From: Sporosarcina sp. P33 | GTDB taxonomy: Bacteria; Bacillota; Bacilli; Bacillales_A; Planococcaceae | Direction of reading: 5' to 3' | Assembly: GCF_002077155.1 (NCBI RefSeq) | Contig: NZ_CP015027.1 | Span: 928,501-992,500, forward strand | Length of the DNA stretch: 64,000 nt | In this document: one piece after another, positions 42,336 to 52,994 of the stretch | How the letters are laid out: each line of letters starts with the position of its first letter | How positions within the stretch are numbered: position 1 is the stretch's first letter | Translations under genes and position numbers: made by a program | Notes under the pieces: generated by a model | Told to the model about the DNA's origin: nothing | The model's database searches: none | What the model saw: only the letters and a program-made list of their open reading frames with translations

Positions 42336-43298
42336 CTACGTTCTCTCTATATAGCTCATCAGCATTTCCGATACATCCGTTGTTTTGTGCATGACCGTTC
42401 CATCAATGATGGTAGCAATCTCCTGCACAAATACTTCCGGCACCAATGCCTGCAGCTTATCCAAATCGTTTTCCACGAGCCATGGCTCATCTTTTTCATT
42501 GAGGTTATGCGTGCGTCTGAACGCCTCTGCGTTATTTACAAGCACTGCATCAAGAAACGGTTCTCCCGCGTGGTCATAGAGCGCCTGCACGTGCTCAGAA
42601 GCGGTATAGCGGTACGTTTCTCCACGTTGTGTAGTTAAATTACCGACATAGACCTTTTTCGCTGCACTTTCCATCACCGCGTCCCGGATGTCCTCGACTA
42701 AAAGTGTGGGCAAAGTACTAGTATACAAGCTTCCTGGTCCAAAAACGATTAAATCTGCATTTTTTATAGTTTCTGCTGTTTCAGGTAATGGTTTAACATC
42801 TTGCGGTGTAATGAAGACTTTACGGATTTTCCTTCCGTAGAGAGGAATTTTTGATTCTCCTGTAATTATTGAACCATCTTCAAGCTCCGCATGCAAGGTT
42901 ATCCGCTGATTTGCAGCAGGCAATACTTTTCCTTTAATATTCAGCACAAGACCCATCTGCTCTACCGCACGGGCAAAATCGCCGGTGATAGTCGTCAGGG
43001 CTGTCAGCATTAAATTTCCGAGAGAATGTCCTTTCAAGCCATCCGAACCGTCAAAGCGGTACTGGAACATCTTCTCGATCAGCGGCTCTACATCTGAAAG
43101 CGCTGCCATAACCTGACGGACGTCTCCAGGCGGCGGGACTTGGTACTGGTCGAATAAACGGCCTGAACTTCCTCCGTCATCCGCCACAGTGACAATGGCT
43201 GTCACGTGAATCGGATGACGTTTTAATCCCCGTACAATATTGGAAAGCCCGGTACCGCCGCCAAATACGACGACTCTTTTCATAGTAGTGGATTGCAT
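42336..43298 (-). CDS. glmR: Gluconeogenesis/cell-shape factor GlmR (YvcK)
   Basis: A 320-residue YvcK/CofD-like nucleotide-sugar binder that directs carbon into peptidoglycan precursors. Motifs: VVVFGGGTGLSNIVRGLK at the N-terminus, VADDGGSSGRLF near residue 45 and GPGSLYTS near 200. M(QSTTMKR) at 43298 lies just after the rapZ stop; a later ATG at 43283 is possible. Neighbour whiA and rapZ make a conserved set. Confidence 0.95.
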   Translation of the reverse strand: MQSTTMKRVVVFGGGTGLSNIVRGLKRHPIHVTAIVTVADDGGSSGRLFDQYQVPPPGDVRQVMAALSDVEPLIEKMFQYRFDGSDGLKGHSLGNLMLTALTTITGDFARAVEQMGLVLNIKGKVLPAANQRITLHAELEDGSIITGESKIPLYGRKIRKVFITPQDVKPLPETAETIKNADLIVFGPGSLYTSTLPTLLVEDIRDAVMESAAKKVYVGNLTTQRGETYRYTASEHVQALYDHAGEPFLDAVLVNNAEAFRRTHNLNEKDEPWLVENDLDKLQALVPEVFVQEIATIIDGTVMHKTTDVSEMLMSYIERT

Positions 43299-43305
43299 AG
43301 TAATG

Positions 43306-44193
43306 TCAACCCTTTCTTTTTTCAACATCCCGATGCGAGACACGTGTCGGGTACTCATCCTTGAAGACACCTGTGAAATATTCAGCAAGCGTCACGGAAC
43401 GGTGCTGGCCGCCTGTACAGCCGAATGCGATTACTGCCTGGCCCTTTCCTTCCTGCTTATACTGCGGTATCAAAAATTTGAATAAATCCGTTAACTTCTC
43501 AATCAGCTCTTTCGTATCCGCCCATTTCAGCACATACTCGGATACTTCGGAATTCAGTCCTGTCAACGGACGCAGCTCCTCCAAATAAAACGGGTTTGGT
43601 AAAAATCGCACATCAAACACGACATCCGCGTCAATTGGCATACCGTGCTTAAATCCGAACGACACAAAATTCAATGTAAAGTTCGGTTCACCGGCTTCAG
43701 AGAATTCGCTGATAATCTTTTCGCGCAACTGCTTCGGTTTTAAATGGGACGTGTCGATGATCGACCGGGAAAGTCCTTTCAGCTCCGTCAGCAAAATGCG
43801 TTCCTTGCGTATTCCTTCGAGCAGCACACCGCCTTCAGATAACGGATGTGATCTGCGTGTTTCTTTATAACGTTTTACAAGCGTTTCATCATTTGAATCC
43901 AGGAACAGCAGACTTGTCTTGACGTCCTCCATCTTAAATAAGCCTTCGAGCGCTGTAATCAATGAATCAAACAAGCTTCCTCCGCGTGTATCCATTACAG
44001 CGGCAATACGTCTCATTTGGTTATCGGATTTCATCATCAAATCCAGGAATGTCACAAACAGTTCAGGCGGCAGATTATCGATGCAATAAAAGCCCATGTC
44101 TTCAAAGCACTGCATGGCCACCGTTTTTCCCGCACCCGACATACCTGTAATAATTACGACTTCATACTCATTTACACTTTGCTGCTGATCCAT
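43306..44193 (-). CDS. rapZ: RapZ-family nucleotide-binding protein (YvcJ)
   Basis: A 295-residue P-loop protein. Walker A GMSGAGKT is at residues 17-24 and a C-terminal domain carries the [10 protein letters not shown] motif near 262. In enterobacteria RapZ tunes glucosamine-6-phosphate synthase; in Bacillus YvcJ binds and hydrolyses nucleotides, with a link to competence. Lies five bases from yvcI and just before glmR. Confidence 0.95.
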   Translation of the reverse strand: MDQQQSVNEYEVVIITGMSGAGKTVAMQCFEDMGFYCIDNLPPELFVTFLDLMMKSDNQMRRIAAVMDTRGGSLFDSLITALEGLFKMEDVKTSLLFLDSNDETLVKRYKETRRSHPLSEGGVLLEGIRKERILLTELKGLSRSIIDTSHLKPKQLREKIISEFSEAGEPNFTLNFVSFGFKHGMPIDADVVFDVRFLPNPFYLEELRPLTGLNSEVSEYVLKWADTKELIEKLTDLFKFLIPQYKQEGKGQAVIAFGCTGGQHRSVTLAEYFTGVFKDEYPTRVSHRDVEKRKG

Positions 44194-44198
44194 AAAAT

Positions 44199-44675
44199 TT
44201 ATTCACCTTCCATTGATTGTTGGAGCGATTCACGCAACAAGCGAAATTGCTCTGTATAATAGAACGTCCCATACTGCATACCTTTCTGACTGACCGCAAA
44301 GAGCAAATTCATGCGGTCTCCTTCCGCCATAGGTAATGTATGCAAACTTTCCAACGGATGCCATTCCAATTCCCCTTCAACGGTTGTCTCCAGCAGTTCA
44401 CCAGAGTAATCATGCGCAATAAACGTAAAGAGCAGCCATTCGTTAAGCAGTTCTTTTCCTTCATCATCCATGATCATCATCGTATATACACCTTTAAGAT
44501 GAGGCGCCGCAGCCTGTGCACCTGTTTCTTCTGCAAACTCACGCTGAGCCGCTTCATAGACAGATTCACCTTCGTCTATTTTACCGCCCGGCGCCACATA
44601 CCAGCCACGTCTCGGTTTCTTCAGCAAAAGGACATGACCATCTTTCACCACGAGTAAATTAGCAATTTTTTGCAT
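44199..44675 (-). CDS. yvcI: Nudix hydrolase (YvcI)
   Basis: A 158-residue 8-oxo-dGTP-type Nudix protein. The Nudix box lies near residues 36-58 ([24 protein letters not shown]-x5-E-x7-REUxEE). Substrate unknown. M(QKIANLL) at 44675 follows GTGGGGA; open frame upstream crosses the promoter. First gene of the rapZ-glmR-whiA-crh run. Confidence 0.92.
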   Translation of the reverse strand: MQKIANLLVVKDGHVLLLKKPRRGWYVAPGGKIDEGESVYEAAQREFAEETGAQAAAPHLKGVYTMMIMDDEGKELLNEWLLFTFIAHDYSGELLETTVEGELEWHPLESLHTLPMAEGDRMNLLFAVSQKGMQYGTFYYTEQFRLLRESLQQSMEGE

Positions 44676-44746
44676 ATGTAGTTCCCCACTTTTCAAGTAT
44701 GTATGTATAGTATACAATGGTTTCTTCCAAAACGACAAAAAAAGGG

Positions 44747-44779
44747 GGCTGTTTACGGAAGTTTATACCGTAAACAGCC
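44747..44779 (-). terminator. Terminator of trxB
   Basis: GGCTGTTTACGG and CCGTAAACAGCC pair perfectly with a nine-base loop; seven T follow on the minus strand. Confidence 0.92.
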
Positions 44780-44881
44780 ACAAAGTTGCTATATTATGAA
44801 AAGGGGGGGTGTTACTTCTACTTATTATCCCCGCTTTATATTTCCAGCATATTACATACAGATTACGAATTCATTACCTGA

Positions 44882-45922
<1,041 letters not shown>

Positions 45923-45981
45923 TTAAAATCGTACGAGAATTCCCGGTCATTTTCAACTTAAATGCAACATCTGTTTCCGAT

Positions 45982-47505
45982 TTACTCCTCTGTATAAGGC
46001 AGAAACTGCAACAATTCCTTCACATACTTAGAAAGCGTTGAAACTGATACTTGATATTGTTCTGCAAGAGACTTCTTTGTCACACTTTCATCGTGCGAAG
46101 CCTGGAACATATAATCTGCAGCCGCCGCAATCGCCTGAACGTTGCTGAACGCATATTGCTTTTCCAGTGCGTTTTCACATAATGTGAACCACATCTGAAA
46201 CAGCTGCACTCCTTGCTCATCAAGCGGTTTATATTGTTCATAAAGCAAATCGCAAATTGCCAGGGCTTTTTGCAGCGCTTTCTCAAAAGCATCTTCCGCT
46301 TTGAATGAATACTCCAGACTGTGTGCCAGAAACAGCTGCTCCGCCGCGCTCAATTCTTCCACGTTAATATAGCCGGGATGTGAGAGTATCTCCTGCAAAT
46401 GCGAGGACTTTCCCACCAAATATAAACCGAACATTCTCTCACTGCGGTATGGATTGGATATCTTTTCAATCAGAAACGGTACATTCTCTTCAAAGGAATC
46501 TGAATCGAGTGCAGCATCGGCTGATCTCCACGGCTCAAAGCCCTCTTTCGTGGGATCCATCTCCAGAAGCTTTTCGTATGCCTGCTCTGCTATTTTACGG
46601 TTTCCTGTAAAATAGGCAGCATTCGCCAGCCAAAAATAATAGCCGATATCGCCTTCAAAACCGCGTTTTTGCAGACTGCGCAGCCAATGATATGCTTCTT
46701 CATAACGGCCGATCAGCGCAAACGTAGCGCCCAGTTTATAGCGCTGTTCGAATTGATACGGCTTTATTTTGGATAAAAGATTCATCATACGCTTCAGGCG
46801 TTCATGATCTTTACGGTAATAAAAGAATACCGCCAAATTGCACAGCGCATGGATATTCCCTTTTTCTTCGCGCAGCACATCATACAGAATATCTTCTGCA
46901 TGCTGTTCTTCGCCGATATAGAAATACGCAAGTGCCAGATTGTTGTGAACGGCCCAGGTTTTTGGATAGTCCAGCAATAATTTCTCCAGCACAGCAATTG
47001 CTTCCTTAAAGTCGCCCTGCTCCATCATTCGGCGTGCTTTCTCTTGTACGAACAGCACTTCACCGTCTAGCTGTTCCCCTTCTTCAAGGAACATCTCTTC
47101 CTGATCGGCAAATTCTGAGATCTCGTGTGCTTCTTCCACGAACAGGCCGTCCGGTGCCATTTCCACATACTTCAGGGCATATTGTTTCGCTTCACGCAGC
47201 AAACCAAGATGCGCGTGAACTTCCGCTAAATAGAAGGTCGTTTCTTCATTGTCCGGATCCAGATCATCTGCGGTCTGCAGCAGCTCATACGCATCCTCGA
47301 ATCGTCCGACTTCCATGATGAACACGCCATACTCCATATGAGTCAGTGCATCGTCGGGATTCAGATCCAGCGCACGCTTATAATATTTTTCCGCGTCAGA
47401 AAACTGTTCGCGCTGCATCGCTTGCATTGCGCGTTTGCGATAAAAATCACCGTCAGGCAGAAATGATATAATTTTATCTTTTGGTAATCGTTGGTTATTT
47501 TTCAA
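45982..47505 (-). CDS. Tetratricopeptide-repeat protein (YvcD)
   Basis: A 507-residue TPR protein. At least five TPR-like units appear between residues 25 and 290 (AEKYYKRALDLNPDDALTHMEYG, ALAYFYIGEEQHAEDILYD). A helix-turn-helix motif lies at the extreme C-terminus (AEQYQVSVSTLSKYVKELLQF), suggesting protein-protein plus DNA contact. The TTG start at 47505 is six bases after GGAGGA. Synteny with trxB fits yvcD; no reaction is known. Confidence 0.88.
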   Translation of the reverse strand: MKNNQRLPKDKIISFLPDGDFYRKRAMQAMQREQFSDAEKYYKRALDLNPDDALTHMEYGVFIMEVGRFEDAYELLQTADDLDPDNEETTFYLAEVHAHLGLLREAKQYALKYVEMAPDGLFVEEAHEISEFADQEEMFLEEGEQLDGEVLFVQEKARRMMEQGDFKEAIAVLEKLLLDYPKTWAVHNNLALAYFYIGEEQHAEDILYDVLREEKGNIHALCNLAVFFYYRKDHERLKRMMNLLSKIKPYQFEQRYKLGATFALIGRYEEAYHWLRSLQKRGFEGDIGYYFWLANAAYFTGNRKIAEQAYEKLLEMDPTKEGFEPWRSADAALDSDSFEENVPFLIEKISNPYRSERMFGLYLVGKSSHLQEILSHPGYINVEELSAAEQLFLAHSLEYSFKAEDAFEKALQKALAICDLLYEQYKPLDEQGVQLFQMWFTLCENALEKQYAFSNVQAIAAAADYMFQASHDESVTKKSLAEQYQVSVSTLSKYVKELLQFLPYTEE

Positions 47506-47525
47506 TCGAACTCCTCCGAAAAAGT

Positions 47526-47552
47526 AAGAGGAACGCACGGGACGTTCCTCTT
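47526..47552 (-). terminator. Terminator of yvoF
   Basis: AAGAGGAACG and CGTTCCTCTT form a ten-pair stem with a seven-base loop, followed on the minus strand by TACTTTTTC. It sits immediately before the yvcD ribosome site. Confidence 0.85.
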
Positions 47553-47591
47553 TGCAATCTATCCTCTAGTATAGCACAACTGTGTGTCACG

Positions 47592-48116
47592 TCATTCATT
47601 TGCTTTTCGCAATTCACGTTCTGCCATTTCTTCGGCTGTATAAATAATTTTCACAGGATTTCCTCCGGCAAATGCCCCCGCTGGAATATCCCGGTTAACG
47701 AGTGAAGCCGCAGAGACAATCGCACCGTCGCCAATTTTGATACCGGGAAGGATCGTCGTATTGGCCCCGATCAATACATTATTGCCAATTTCCACATCAC
47801 CGATCCGGTATTCATCAATTAGGTATTCATGCGCCAAAATCGTCGTATTAAAGCCGATAATGGAGTTTTCTCCGACAGTAATCCGTTCAGGAAACATGAC
47901 ATCCGGCACGACCATCAGCGCAAATGCTGTATGCTTGCCGACTTTCATGCGCAAAAACAGCCGGTAGAGAACATTTTTCCACGAAACGAATGGTGTATAC
48001 CGGGCAATCTGGATTACGATAAAATTCTTCGCTACTTTACCTATCGAGACAGTACGGTAAATATGCCAAAGGGAATTCGCCTCCCCTTTGGAAGGATGCC
48101 GTTCAGTGCGTCTCAT
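47592..48116 (-). CDS. Left-handed beta-helix acyltransferase (YvoF)
   Basis: A 174-residue hexapeptide-repeat acetyltransferase. Repeats like IGFNTTILAHEYLI, GNNVLIGANTTILPGIKIGDGAIVSAASLVNRDIPAGAFAGGNPVKII show the I-G-x4 spacing and terminal PA-G-x-P loop. Substrate unknown. The ATG overlaps the ppaX stop (ATGA), so the two are coupled. Confidence 0.93.
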   Translation of the reverse strand: MRRTERHPSKGEANSLWHIYRTVSIGKVAKNFIVIQIARYTPFVSWKNVLYRLFLRMKVGKHTAFALMVVPDVMFPERITVGENSIIGFNTTILAHEYLIDEYRIGDVEIGNNVLIGANTTILPGIKIGDGAIVSAASLVNRDIPAGAFAGGNPVKIIYTAEEMAERELRKANE

Positions 48117-48769
48117 AGCTTAATTCCTGCAGTCAGCTTCAATAAGTCAGACATATAGCGCAGCATATAGTCAGGCTTAAATGTCTGCAAATAACTTTCT
48201 CCTTTTAACGCCCATGCGACCGCCGCAGTCCGTACGCCCGCATTTTGCCCGCCCAATATATCATGAAAATTATCCCCGATCATCAGCGATTCCTCCGGCG
48301 TACTTCCAAGGCGTTCCAGTGCCAATAAGATCGGCTCTGGATCCGGCTTCGGATTCGTAATATCATCCAGGCCGATCACCGTTTCAAAGTACGGCGCAAT
48401 TCCAAGCAGACCGATACCTCTTTCCACCATGTCGCGCTTTTTAGTAGAAACAACGGCCATCTTCAGACCAAGATCGTATAATTTGCGAAGCGTATCTGTA
48501 ACACCTTCAAATTCCGTAATATATGCATCGTGATTAGCTATATTCCATTTTCGATATTCATCGATTAATTGATCCGTTTTGTCCGGAGCGATCGATGAAA
48601 AGGTATCATACAATGTAGGTCCGATGAACGGCAGCATGTCTTCCCGCTGAAAACGTCCTGGAAAATGATGATCCAGCACATGCTGGAAAGAAGAAAGGAT
48701 TAATTCATTTGTATCTGCCAGCGTTCCATCGAAATCAAATAATAATGTGGTAATCGGTTGATTAGTCAA
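48113..48769 (-). CDS. ppaX: Pyrophosphatase PpaX (HAD family)
   Basis: A 218-residue HAD-fold pyrophosphatase. Motif I DFDGTLADT, motif II VVSTKKRD and motif III NPKPDPEPI with the later MIGDNFHDI are all present. In Bacillus PpaX hydrolyses pyrophosphate released by HPr kinase/phosphorylase, so neighbour hprK is meaningful. The TTG start at 48769 has AAGGAGG nine bases upstream and overlaps yvoD by eight bases; an earlier ATG lies inside yvoD. Confidence 0.95.
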   Translation of the reverse strand: MTNQPITTLLFDFDGTLADTNELILSSFQHVLDHHFPGRFQREDMLPFIGPTLYDTFSSIAPDKTDQLIDEYRKWNIANHDAYITEFEGVTDTLRKLYDLGLKMAVVSTKKRDMVERGIGLLGIAPYFETVIGLDDITNPKPDPEPILLALERLGSTPEESLMIGDNFHDILGGQNAGVRTAAVAWALKGESYLQTFKPDYMLRYMSDLLKLTAGIKL

Positions 48770-49721
48770 TAACAGCTTCCTCCTTCTCGTGCGGCCGCTT
48801 CCACAACACACTCACTGACAAAGTCAGCGCAATTGCAGTCACCAGCCGGATGATCAATAATGGCCAAATCGGTATACCGAGCGGCAGGAATAATAGTGTA
48901 TCCTCAATAACTGCGTGGCATGCCATCAGGAAAATGAAAGCCAGTGTAATATCGCGCTTTGACACACCGTCTTCCCGAACCGCCTGAATCATGACGCCGG
49001 CCCCATATGCGAGCCCAATTAATATGCCCGCCACCAAAGTCATCGACGCATTTGGCTTCACACCGATCAGTTTTGTAAACGGTGCCAAACTATTTGATAA
49101 ACGATCCAAATAATTGCGGTCTTTCACAAACTGCACAAACAGCATCAGCGGAATCACAATCATCGCAAGCTGCAACACACCAAAAGCCGCCTTTTCCAAA
49201 CCGAGCAGGAATATTTGGACAAACCCTTCCGGAACAGCTTGCGCTTGAGGTGTCAGTCCATATTGTGCAATTTCAGAACCGCCTGTCCAAAACAGATTGA
49301 TGATGATGCCTGCCAGCGCAGCGAGTCCGAGGCGTACGGCAAGCACCAGCCATAACTTGACTCCTACTTTAATCGCAACGGCTGTTTCGATGAACAGATT
49401 ATGCGCAAAGCTGATCATCATCGCAATAATGAATACTTCTTTAACTGTTAATTCTAATGAAATGATGCCGGCAATTCCGGCGTATAAGTTCAGCGTATTT
49501 CCAAGCACAATCGGCACTGCCGCTTCGCCGCGCAAACCAAAAACTTGCATGAGCGGCTCAATCAGCTGCACCAGCCAGGGCAGGACCGGTGTGAATTGCA
49601 ATATGGTTACAAGTAAGGTGATAGGAAAAATAATTTTACCAAGCGACCATGTCGTCTTCAGTCCCACCTGCAGGCCGTCTTTCATTGTGCTGGAGAGTGC
49701 AATATTATTTCTGTTTGTCAT
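48762..49721 (-). CDS. Nucleoside-recognition-domain membrane protein (YvoD)
   Basis: A 319-residue integral membrane protein with about eight to ten hydrophobic helices and the Gate/nucleoside-recognition pattern (ACHAVIEDTLLFLPLG near residue 267). Its role is unknown. It overlaps lgt by 17 bases and ppaX by eight. Confidence 0.88.
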   Translation of the reverse strand: MTNRNNIALSSTMKDGLQVGLKTTWSLGKIIFPITLLVTILQFTPVLPWLVQLIEPLMQVFGLRGEAAVPIVLGNTLNLYAGIAGIISLELTVKEVFIIAMMISFAHNLFIETAVAIKVGVKLWLVLAVRLGLAALAGIIINLFWTGGSEIAQYGLTPQAQAVPEGFVQIFLLGLEKAAFGVLQLAMIVIPLMLFVQFVKDRNYLDRLSNSLAPFTKLIGVKPNASMTLVAGILIGLAYGAGVMIQAVREDGVSKRDITLAFIFLMACHAVIEDTLLFLPLGIPIWPLLIIRLVTAIALTLSVSVLWKRPHEKEEAVID

Positions 49722-50526
49722 CGTAATTCTCTTGTACTTTCATTACATAACGCCGATACAGCAAGATCGCAAGCCCTATCACAACACCTGCGACGGATAC
49801 CATTTGCGCCGCACGCAGACTGCCGATGACATACAGGCTGTCTGTTCGCATGCCTTCAATGAAGAATCGTCCGATTGAATACCATATAACATAAAATAAA
49901 AAGACTTCCCCGCGCTTCATTTTCAGCACTCTGCGGATTACCAGTATGAGAATGAGTCCAACCACATTCCACAGTGACTCATAAAGAAATGTAGGATGAT
50001 AGGTTACGCCTTCAATCGTCATTTGATTCATAATCCAATCCGGAATGATGGTGTTTTCTTTAAATGCTTCCGAAACCGGTCCGCCATGTGCTTCCTGATT
50101 CATAAAATTGCCCCAGCGTCCGATAATTTGACCAATCAATAAACCGGGTGCTGTAATGTCCGCAACTTTCCAAAACGAGACGCCCCGCTTTTTACAGAAT
50201 ATCGCTGCAGTAATTACGGCCCCAATCAGCGCACCGTGTATCGCGATTCCGCCGTTCCAAATCTGAATGATCTGTCCGGGATGTTCCCGATAAAAATCCC
50301 AAGTGAAAATGACGTAATAAATCCTTGCACTGATGATGGAAATCGGAATGGCCCAAATGAGCATGTCCGTCAGAAAGTCCGGGTGCATCCCGCGCTTCAG
50401 CATTTCACGCTGAACCACCATAAAACCTAATATAATCCCAAGGGCAATCAGAATACCGTACCAGCGAATTTCTAAGCTGCCGATACTGACCGCGACAGGA
50501 TTGATTGCTAACATTGATACATTCAC
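49705..50526 (-). CDS. lgt: Prolipoprotein diacylglyceryl transferase
   Basis: A 273-residue membrane enzyme that adds diacylglycerol to lipobox cysteines, the first step in maturing lipoproteins such as MntA and EhuB here. Landmark RWGNFMNQEAHGGP near residue 141-154 plus HPTFLYES near 192 give the active-site signature. GTG at 50526 follows AAAAGGGGCG immediately after hprK; a second start is ATG(LAINP). Confidence 0.97.
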   Translation of the reverse strand: MNVSMLAINPVAVSIGSLEIRWYGILIALGIILGFMVVQREMLKRGMHPDFLTDMLIWAIPISIISARIYYVIFTWDFYREHPGQIIQIWNGGIAIHGALIGAVITAAIFCKKRGVSFWKVADITAPGLLIGQIIGRWGNFMNQEAHGGPVSEAFKENTIIPDWIMNQMTIEGVTYHPTFLYESLWNVVGLILILVIRRVLKMKRGEVFLFYVIWYSIGRFFIEGMRTDSLYVIGSLRAAQMVSVAGVVIGLAILLYRRYVMKVQENYDDKQK

Positions 50527-51477
50527 TTAGTCGCGCCCCTTTTCCATCAATAGTTCTGCATTGTCTGCGATCGCTTGATCCAAACGCTTGGTAAATTCCT
50601 CTGCCGCATTAAACCCAAGACGTTTCATTCGATAATCCATGGCAGCCACTTCGATGATGACCGCAATGTTCCGGCCCGGTCTGACCGGCACTGACAGACG
50701 TGTAATTTGCGAATCCAGTATTTCTACCTTTTCTTCATCGATGCCGAGACGGTCATAATGTTTTTTCTCGTCCCAGATTTCTAAATCGACCGCCAGCAAT
50801 ACCCGCTTATCGTCTTTCACCGCACTTGCTCCGAACAGCGTCATCAAATCAATAATGCCGACACCGCGAATTTCCAGCATATGTTTCAGCAGCTTCGGTG
50901 ACGTTCCAATCAGCACATTATCGGACACTTGTCGTATTTCAACTGAATCATCCGCTACCAGTCTATGCCCTTTTTTAATAAGTTCTAACGCCGTTTCACT
51001 TTTACCGACTCCGCTGCCGCCCGTAATCAGGACACCGACACCGTAGACATCCACCAGTACGCCATGGACTGTCGTCATCGGTGCGAGCTGACCGACCAGA
51101 TAGTTTGTCAGCATGCCGGAAAATTGTGTAGTCTTATAATCCGTACGCAAAACAGGAATGTTTTTCTCTTCCGCCAGCTGGCTTAATTCCTTCGGTCCTT
51201 CCTCACCATGCGCGATAATGAAGGCAGGTGTATCATGCGAACAAAGCCGTTCCAGCCGTTTTCTCCGCGTAATGGCCGGCAATGTTTCCAGGAAAGACAT
51301 TTCCTTGCGGCCGATCAACTGCACACGTTCTGCAGGGTAGTAATCAAAATAGCCGGCCATTTCAAGACCCGGCCGTGAAATATCGCTCATGTGGACTTGC
51401 CTGTGAATACCCTCATGCCCCGCAATCAATTCAAGACCAAAACGGTTCATAATATCTTCTACTGTTAATTCACCCAT
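50527..51477 (-). CDS. hprK: HPr kinase/phosphorylase
   Basis: A 316-residue bifunctional enzyme that phosphorylates or dephosphorylates Ser46 of HPr and Crh in response to glycolytic metabolites, setting CcpA control. The P-loop GGSGVGKS is at residues 153-160, and the capture loop HMLEIRGVGIIDLM near 200 is conserved. ATG at 51477 has GAGG six bases upstream; GTG at 51489 lacks spacing. Operon with lgt, yvoD, ppaX, yvoF. Confidence 0.98.
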   Translation of the reverse strand: MGELTVEDIMNRFGLELIAGHEGIHRQVHMSDISRPGLEMAGYFDYYPAERVQLIGRKEMSFLETLPAITRRKRLERLCSHDTPAFIIAHGEEGPKELSQLAEEKNIPVLRTDYKTTQFSGMLTNYLVGQLAPMTTVHGVLVDVYGVGVLITGGSGVGKSETALELIKKGHRLVADDSVEIRQVSDNVLIGTSPKLLKHMLEIRGVGIIDLMTLFGASAVKDDKRVLLAVDLEIWDEKKHYDRLGIDEEKVEILDSQITRLSVPVRPGRNIAVIIEVAAMDYRMKRLGFNAAEEFTKRLDQAIADNAELLMEKGRD

Positions 51478-51678
51478 GAAGTTCCTCACTTTCTACTGCA
51501 ATGTACATATTTTTTATATTTTATGCTAAAACAGGCTGCCTGCGTTGGCAGTCCGCATTCACCATCTATTTTACCATGAAGGAAACGAAAAGAAATGGAT
51601 TACTCTTTGGGCTGACCGCCTTTTTGTATCCTTCTTCGATTCCTTCTCTATATAAAGGATAAAGGAGAGTGGACAAAA

Positions 51679-52230
51679 TTGACACTAATCATTCTTGATG
51701 CAGGCCATGGCCCCGATACACCCGGCAAACGGACACCCGACGGAAAGATGCGGGAATTTCATTTCAATTCAGCAGTAGCTGCCCTCACAGGAGATTTTTT
51801 AACAAAGGAAGGTGTTACGGTTCGTTTTGCACATGAATCCTCCCGCGATGTGCCGCTAAGCGAACGGACTGCACTGGCCAACCGGCTGCAGGCCGATGCC
51901 TTCGTCTCGATCCACGCCAATGCTTTCGGCAGCGGCTGGAGCACAGCACAAGGAATTGAGACATTCATTTATCCGCAGGCAAGCACAAGTTCCGCCGCAC
52001 TGGCATCATCTGTGCAAAAAGCACTGATCTCCGCCTGCCGAAGACCGGACCGCGGCGTAAAGAAAGCCGACTTTGCTGTACTGCGAGATACGACTATGCC
52101 CGCTATTCTCGCTGAATGCGGCTTCATGTCTCACCAGACAGAAGCCGCCCTGCTGCAAAACAAAACCTATCAGCTGCAATGTGCGAGAGCGATTGCATTC
52201 GGAATTTTGTGCTGGGATTATGGCAGGTGA
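51679..52230 (+). CDS. N-acetylmuramoyl-L-alanine amidase (Amidase_3)
   Basis: A 183-residue zinc amidase that cleaves the lactyl-alanine bond of peptidoglycan. Zinc ligands are in DAGHGPDTPG near residue 7, E in REFHFN near 27, and SIHANAFG near 75; catalytic Glu in LAECGFMSH near 155. TTG follows AAAGGAGAGTGGACAAAA. No signal peptide; it could act inside the forespore or mother cell. The 21-base repeat array starts about 70 bases downstream. Confidence 0.93.
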   Translation: MTLIILDAGHGPDTPGKRTPDGKMREFHFNSAVAALTGDFLTKEGVTVRFAHESSRDVPLSERTALANRLQADAFVSIHANAFGSGWSTAQGIETFIYPQASTSSAALASSVQKALISACRRPDRGVKKADFAVLRDTTMPAILAECGFMSHQTEAALLQNKTYQLQCARAIAFGILCWDYGR

Positions 52231-52300
52231 AATAAAGTGAGTTTGGTAAGGAGGATCGGAGGTGTATTTGTGCATTGAGCTTCTGCTGCAGACGGGTAAT

Positions 52301-52866
52301 GAGCGGTTGCGTTGGATGTATGAGCGGTTATGTTGGGGTATAGAGCGCTTGATGCAATGGTATGAGCGCTTGACGAACGGGTATGAGCGGTTACGCAGCG
52401 GCTATGAGCGGGTAACACGGAGGTATGAGCGGTTGCCATGGAGTATAGAGCGCTCGCTGAAAGGGTATGAGCGCTTGACGAACGGGTATGAGCGGTTACA
52501 CAGCAGCTATGAGCGGGTAACACGGACGTATGAGCGGTTGCCATGCAGTATAGAGCGCTCGCCGCAAGGGTATGAGCGCTTGACGAAAGTTAAGAGCGGT
52601 TACGCAGCAGCTATGAGCGGGTAACGCGGAGGTATGAGCGGTTGCCCTGGAGTATAGAGCGCTCGCTGAAAGGCTATGAGCGCTTGACGAAAGGGTAAGA
52701 GCGGTTACGCAGCAGCTATGAGCGGGTAACACGGACGTATGAGCGATTGCCATGCAGTATAGAGCGCTCGCTGAAAGGGTATGAGCGCTTGACGAACGGG
52801 TAAGAGCGGTTACGCAGCAGCTATGAGCGGGTAACACGGAGGTATGAGCGGTTGGGCCTGTTTCCC
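52301..52866. repeat. GAGCG array B: 27 boxes, 21-base spacing, five-unit higher order
   Basis: GAGCG boxes begin at 52301 and recur 27 times to 52846. All 26 intervals are 21 bases except one of 20 (52574 to 52594). Every fifth box is TAGAGCGC, at 52343, 52448, 52553, 52657 and 52762, giving a 105-base higher-order unit. Units differ after the box but recur at fivefold period. In frame the codons give Glu-Arg heptads, but the 20-base interval and TAT-to-TAA changes (stop codons) break it. A related array lies at 40,342 and 40,730. Confidence 0.93.
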
Positions 52867-52944
52867 TCAAATGATTTTCTCAATCCAACAACAGCCATCG
52901 ATAACATTGATCAGCGCCCCCCCTTCACTGCCACCAAACAAACC

Positions 52945-52988
52945 AAAAAACACCTGTATCGCCGAAAATGGCGGTACAGGTGTTTTTT
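52945..52988. terminator. Bidirectional terminator between array B and yvlB
   Basis: AAAAAACACCTGTA-CGCC and GGCG-TACAGGTGTTTTTT make a long stem with a six-base loop, and both strands have poly-T. It ends yvlB and anything running rightward out of the repeats. Confidence 0.9.
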
Positions 52989-52994
52989 ATGATG

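Noticed and set aside
52262-52624. Plus-strand frame of 120 residues made of Glu-Arg heptads (and minus frames 52,218-52,544 and 52,496-52,870)
   Set aside because: The frames arise from the 21-base DNA repeat, which is a multiple of three on any strand. There is no ribosome site, both strands are open, and a 20-base interval and TAA changes interrupt the plus frame.
52301-52866. CRISPR array
   Set aside because: The constant part is only five or six bases, the variable parts themselves recur every fifth unit, and no cas gene is near.
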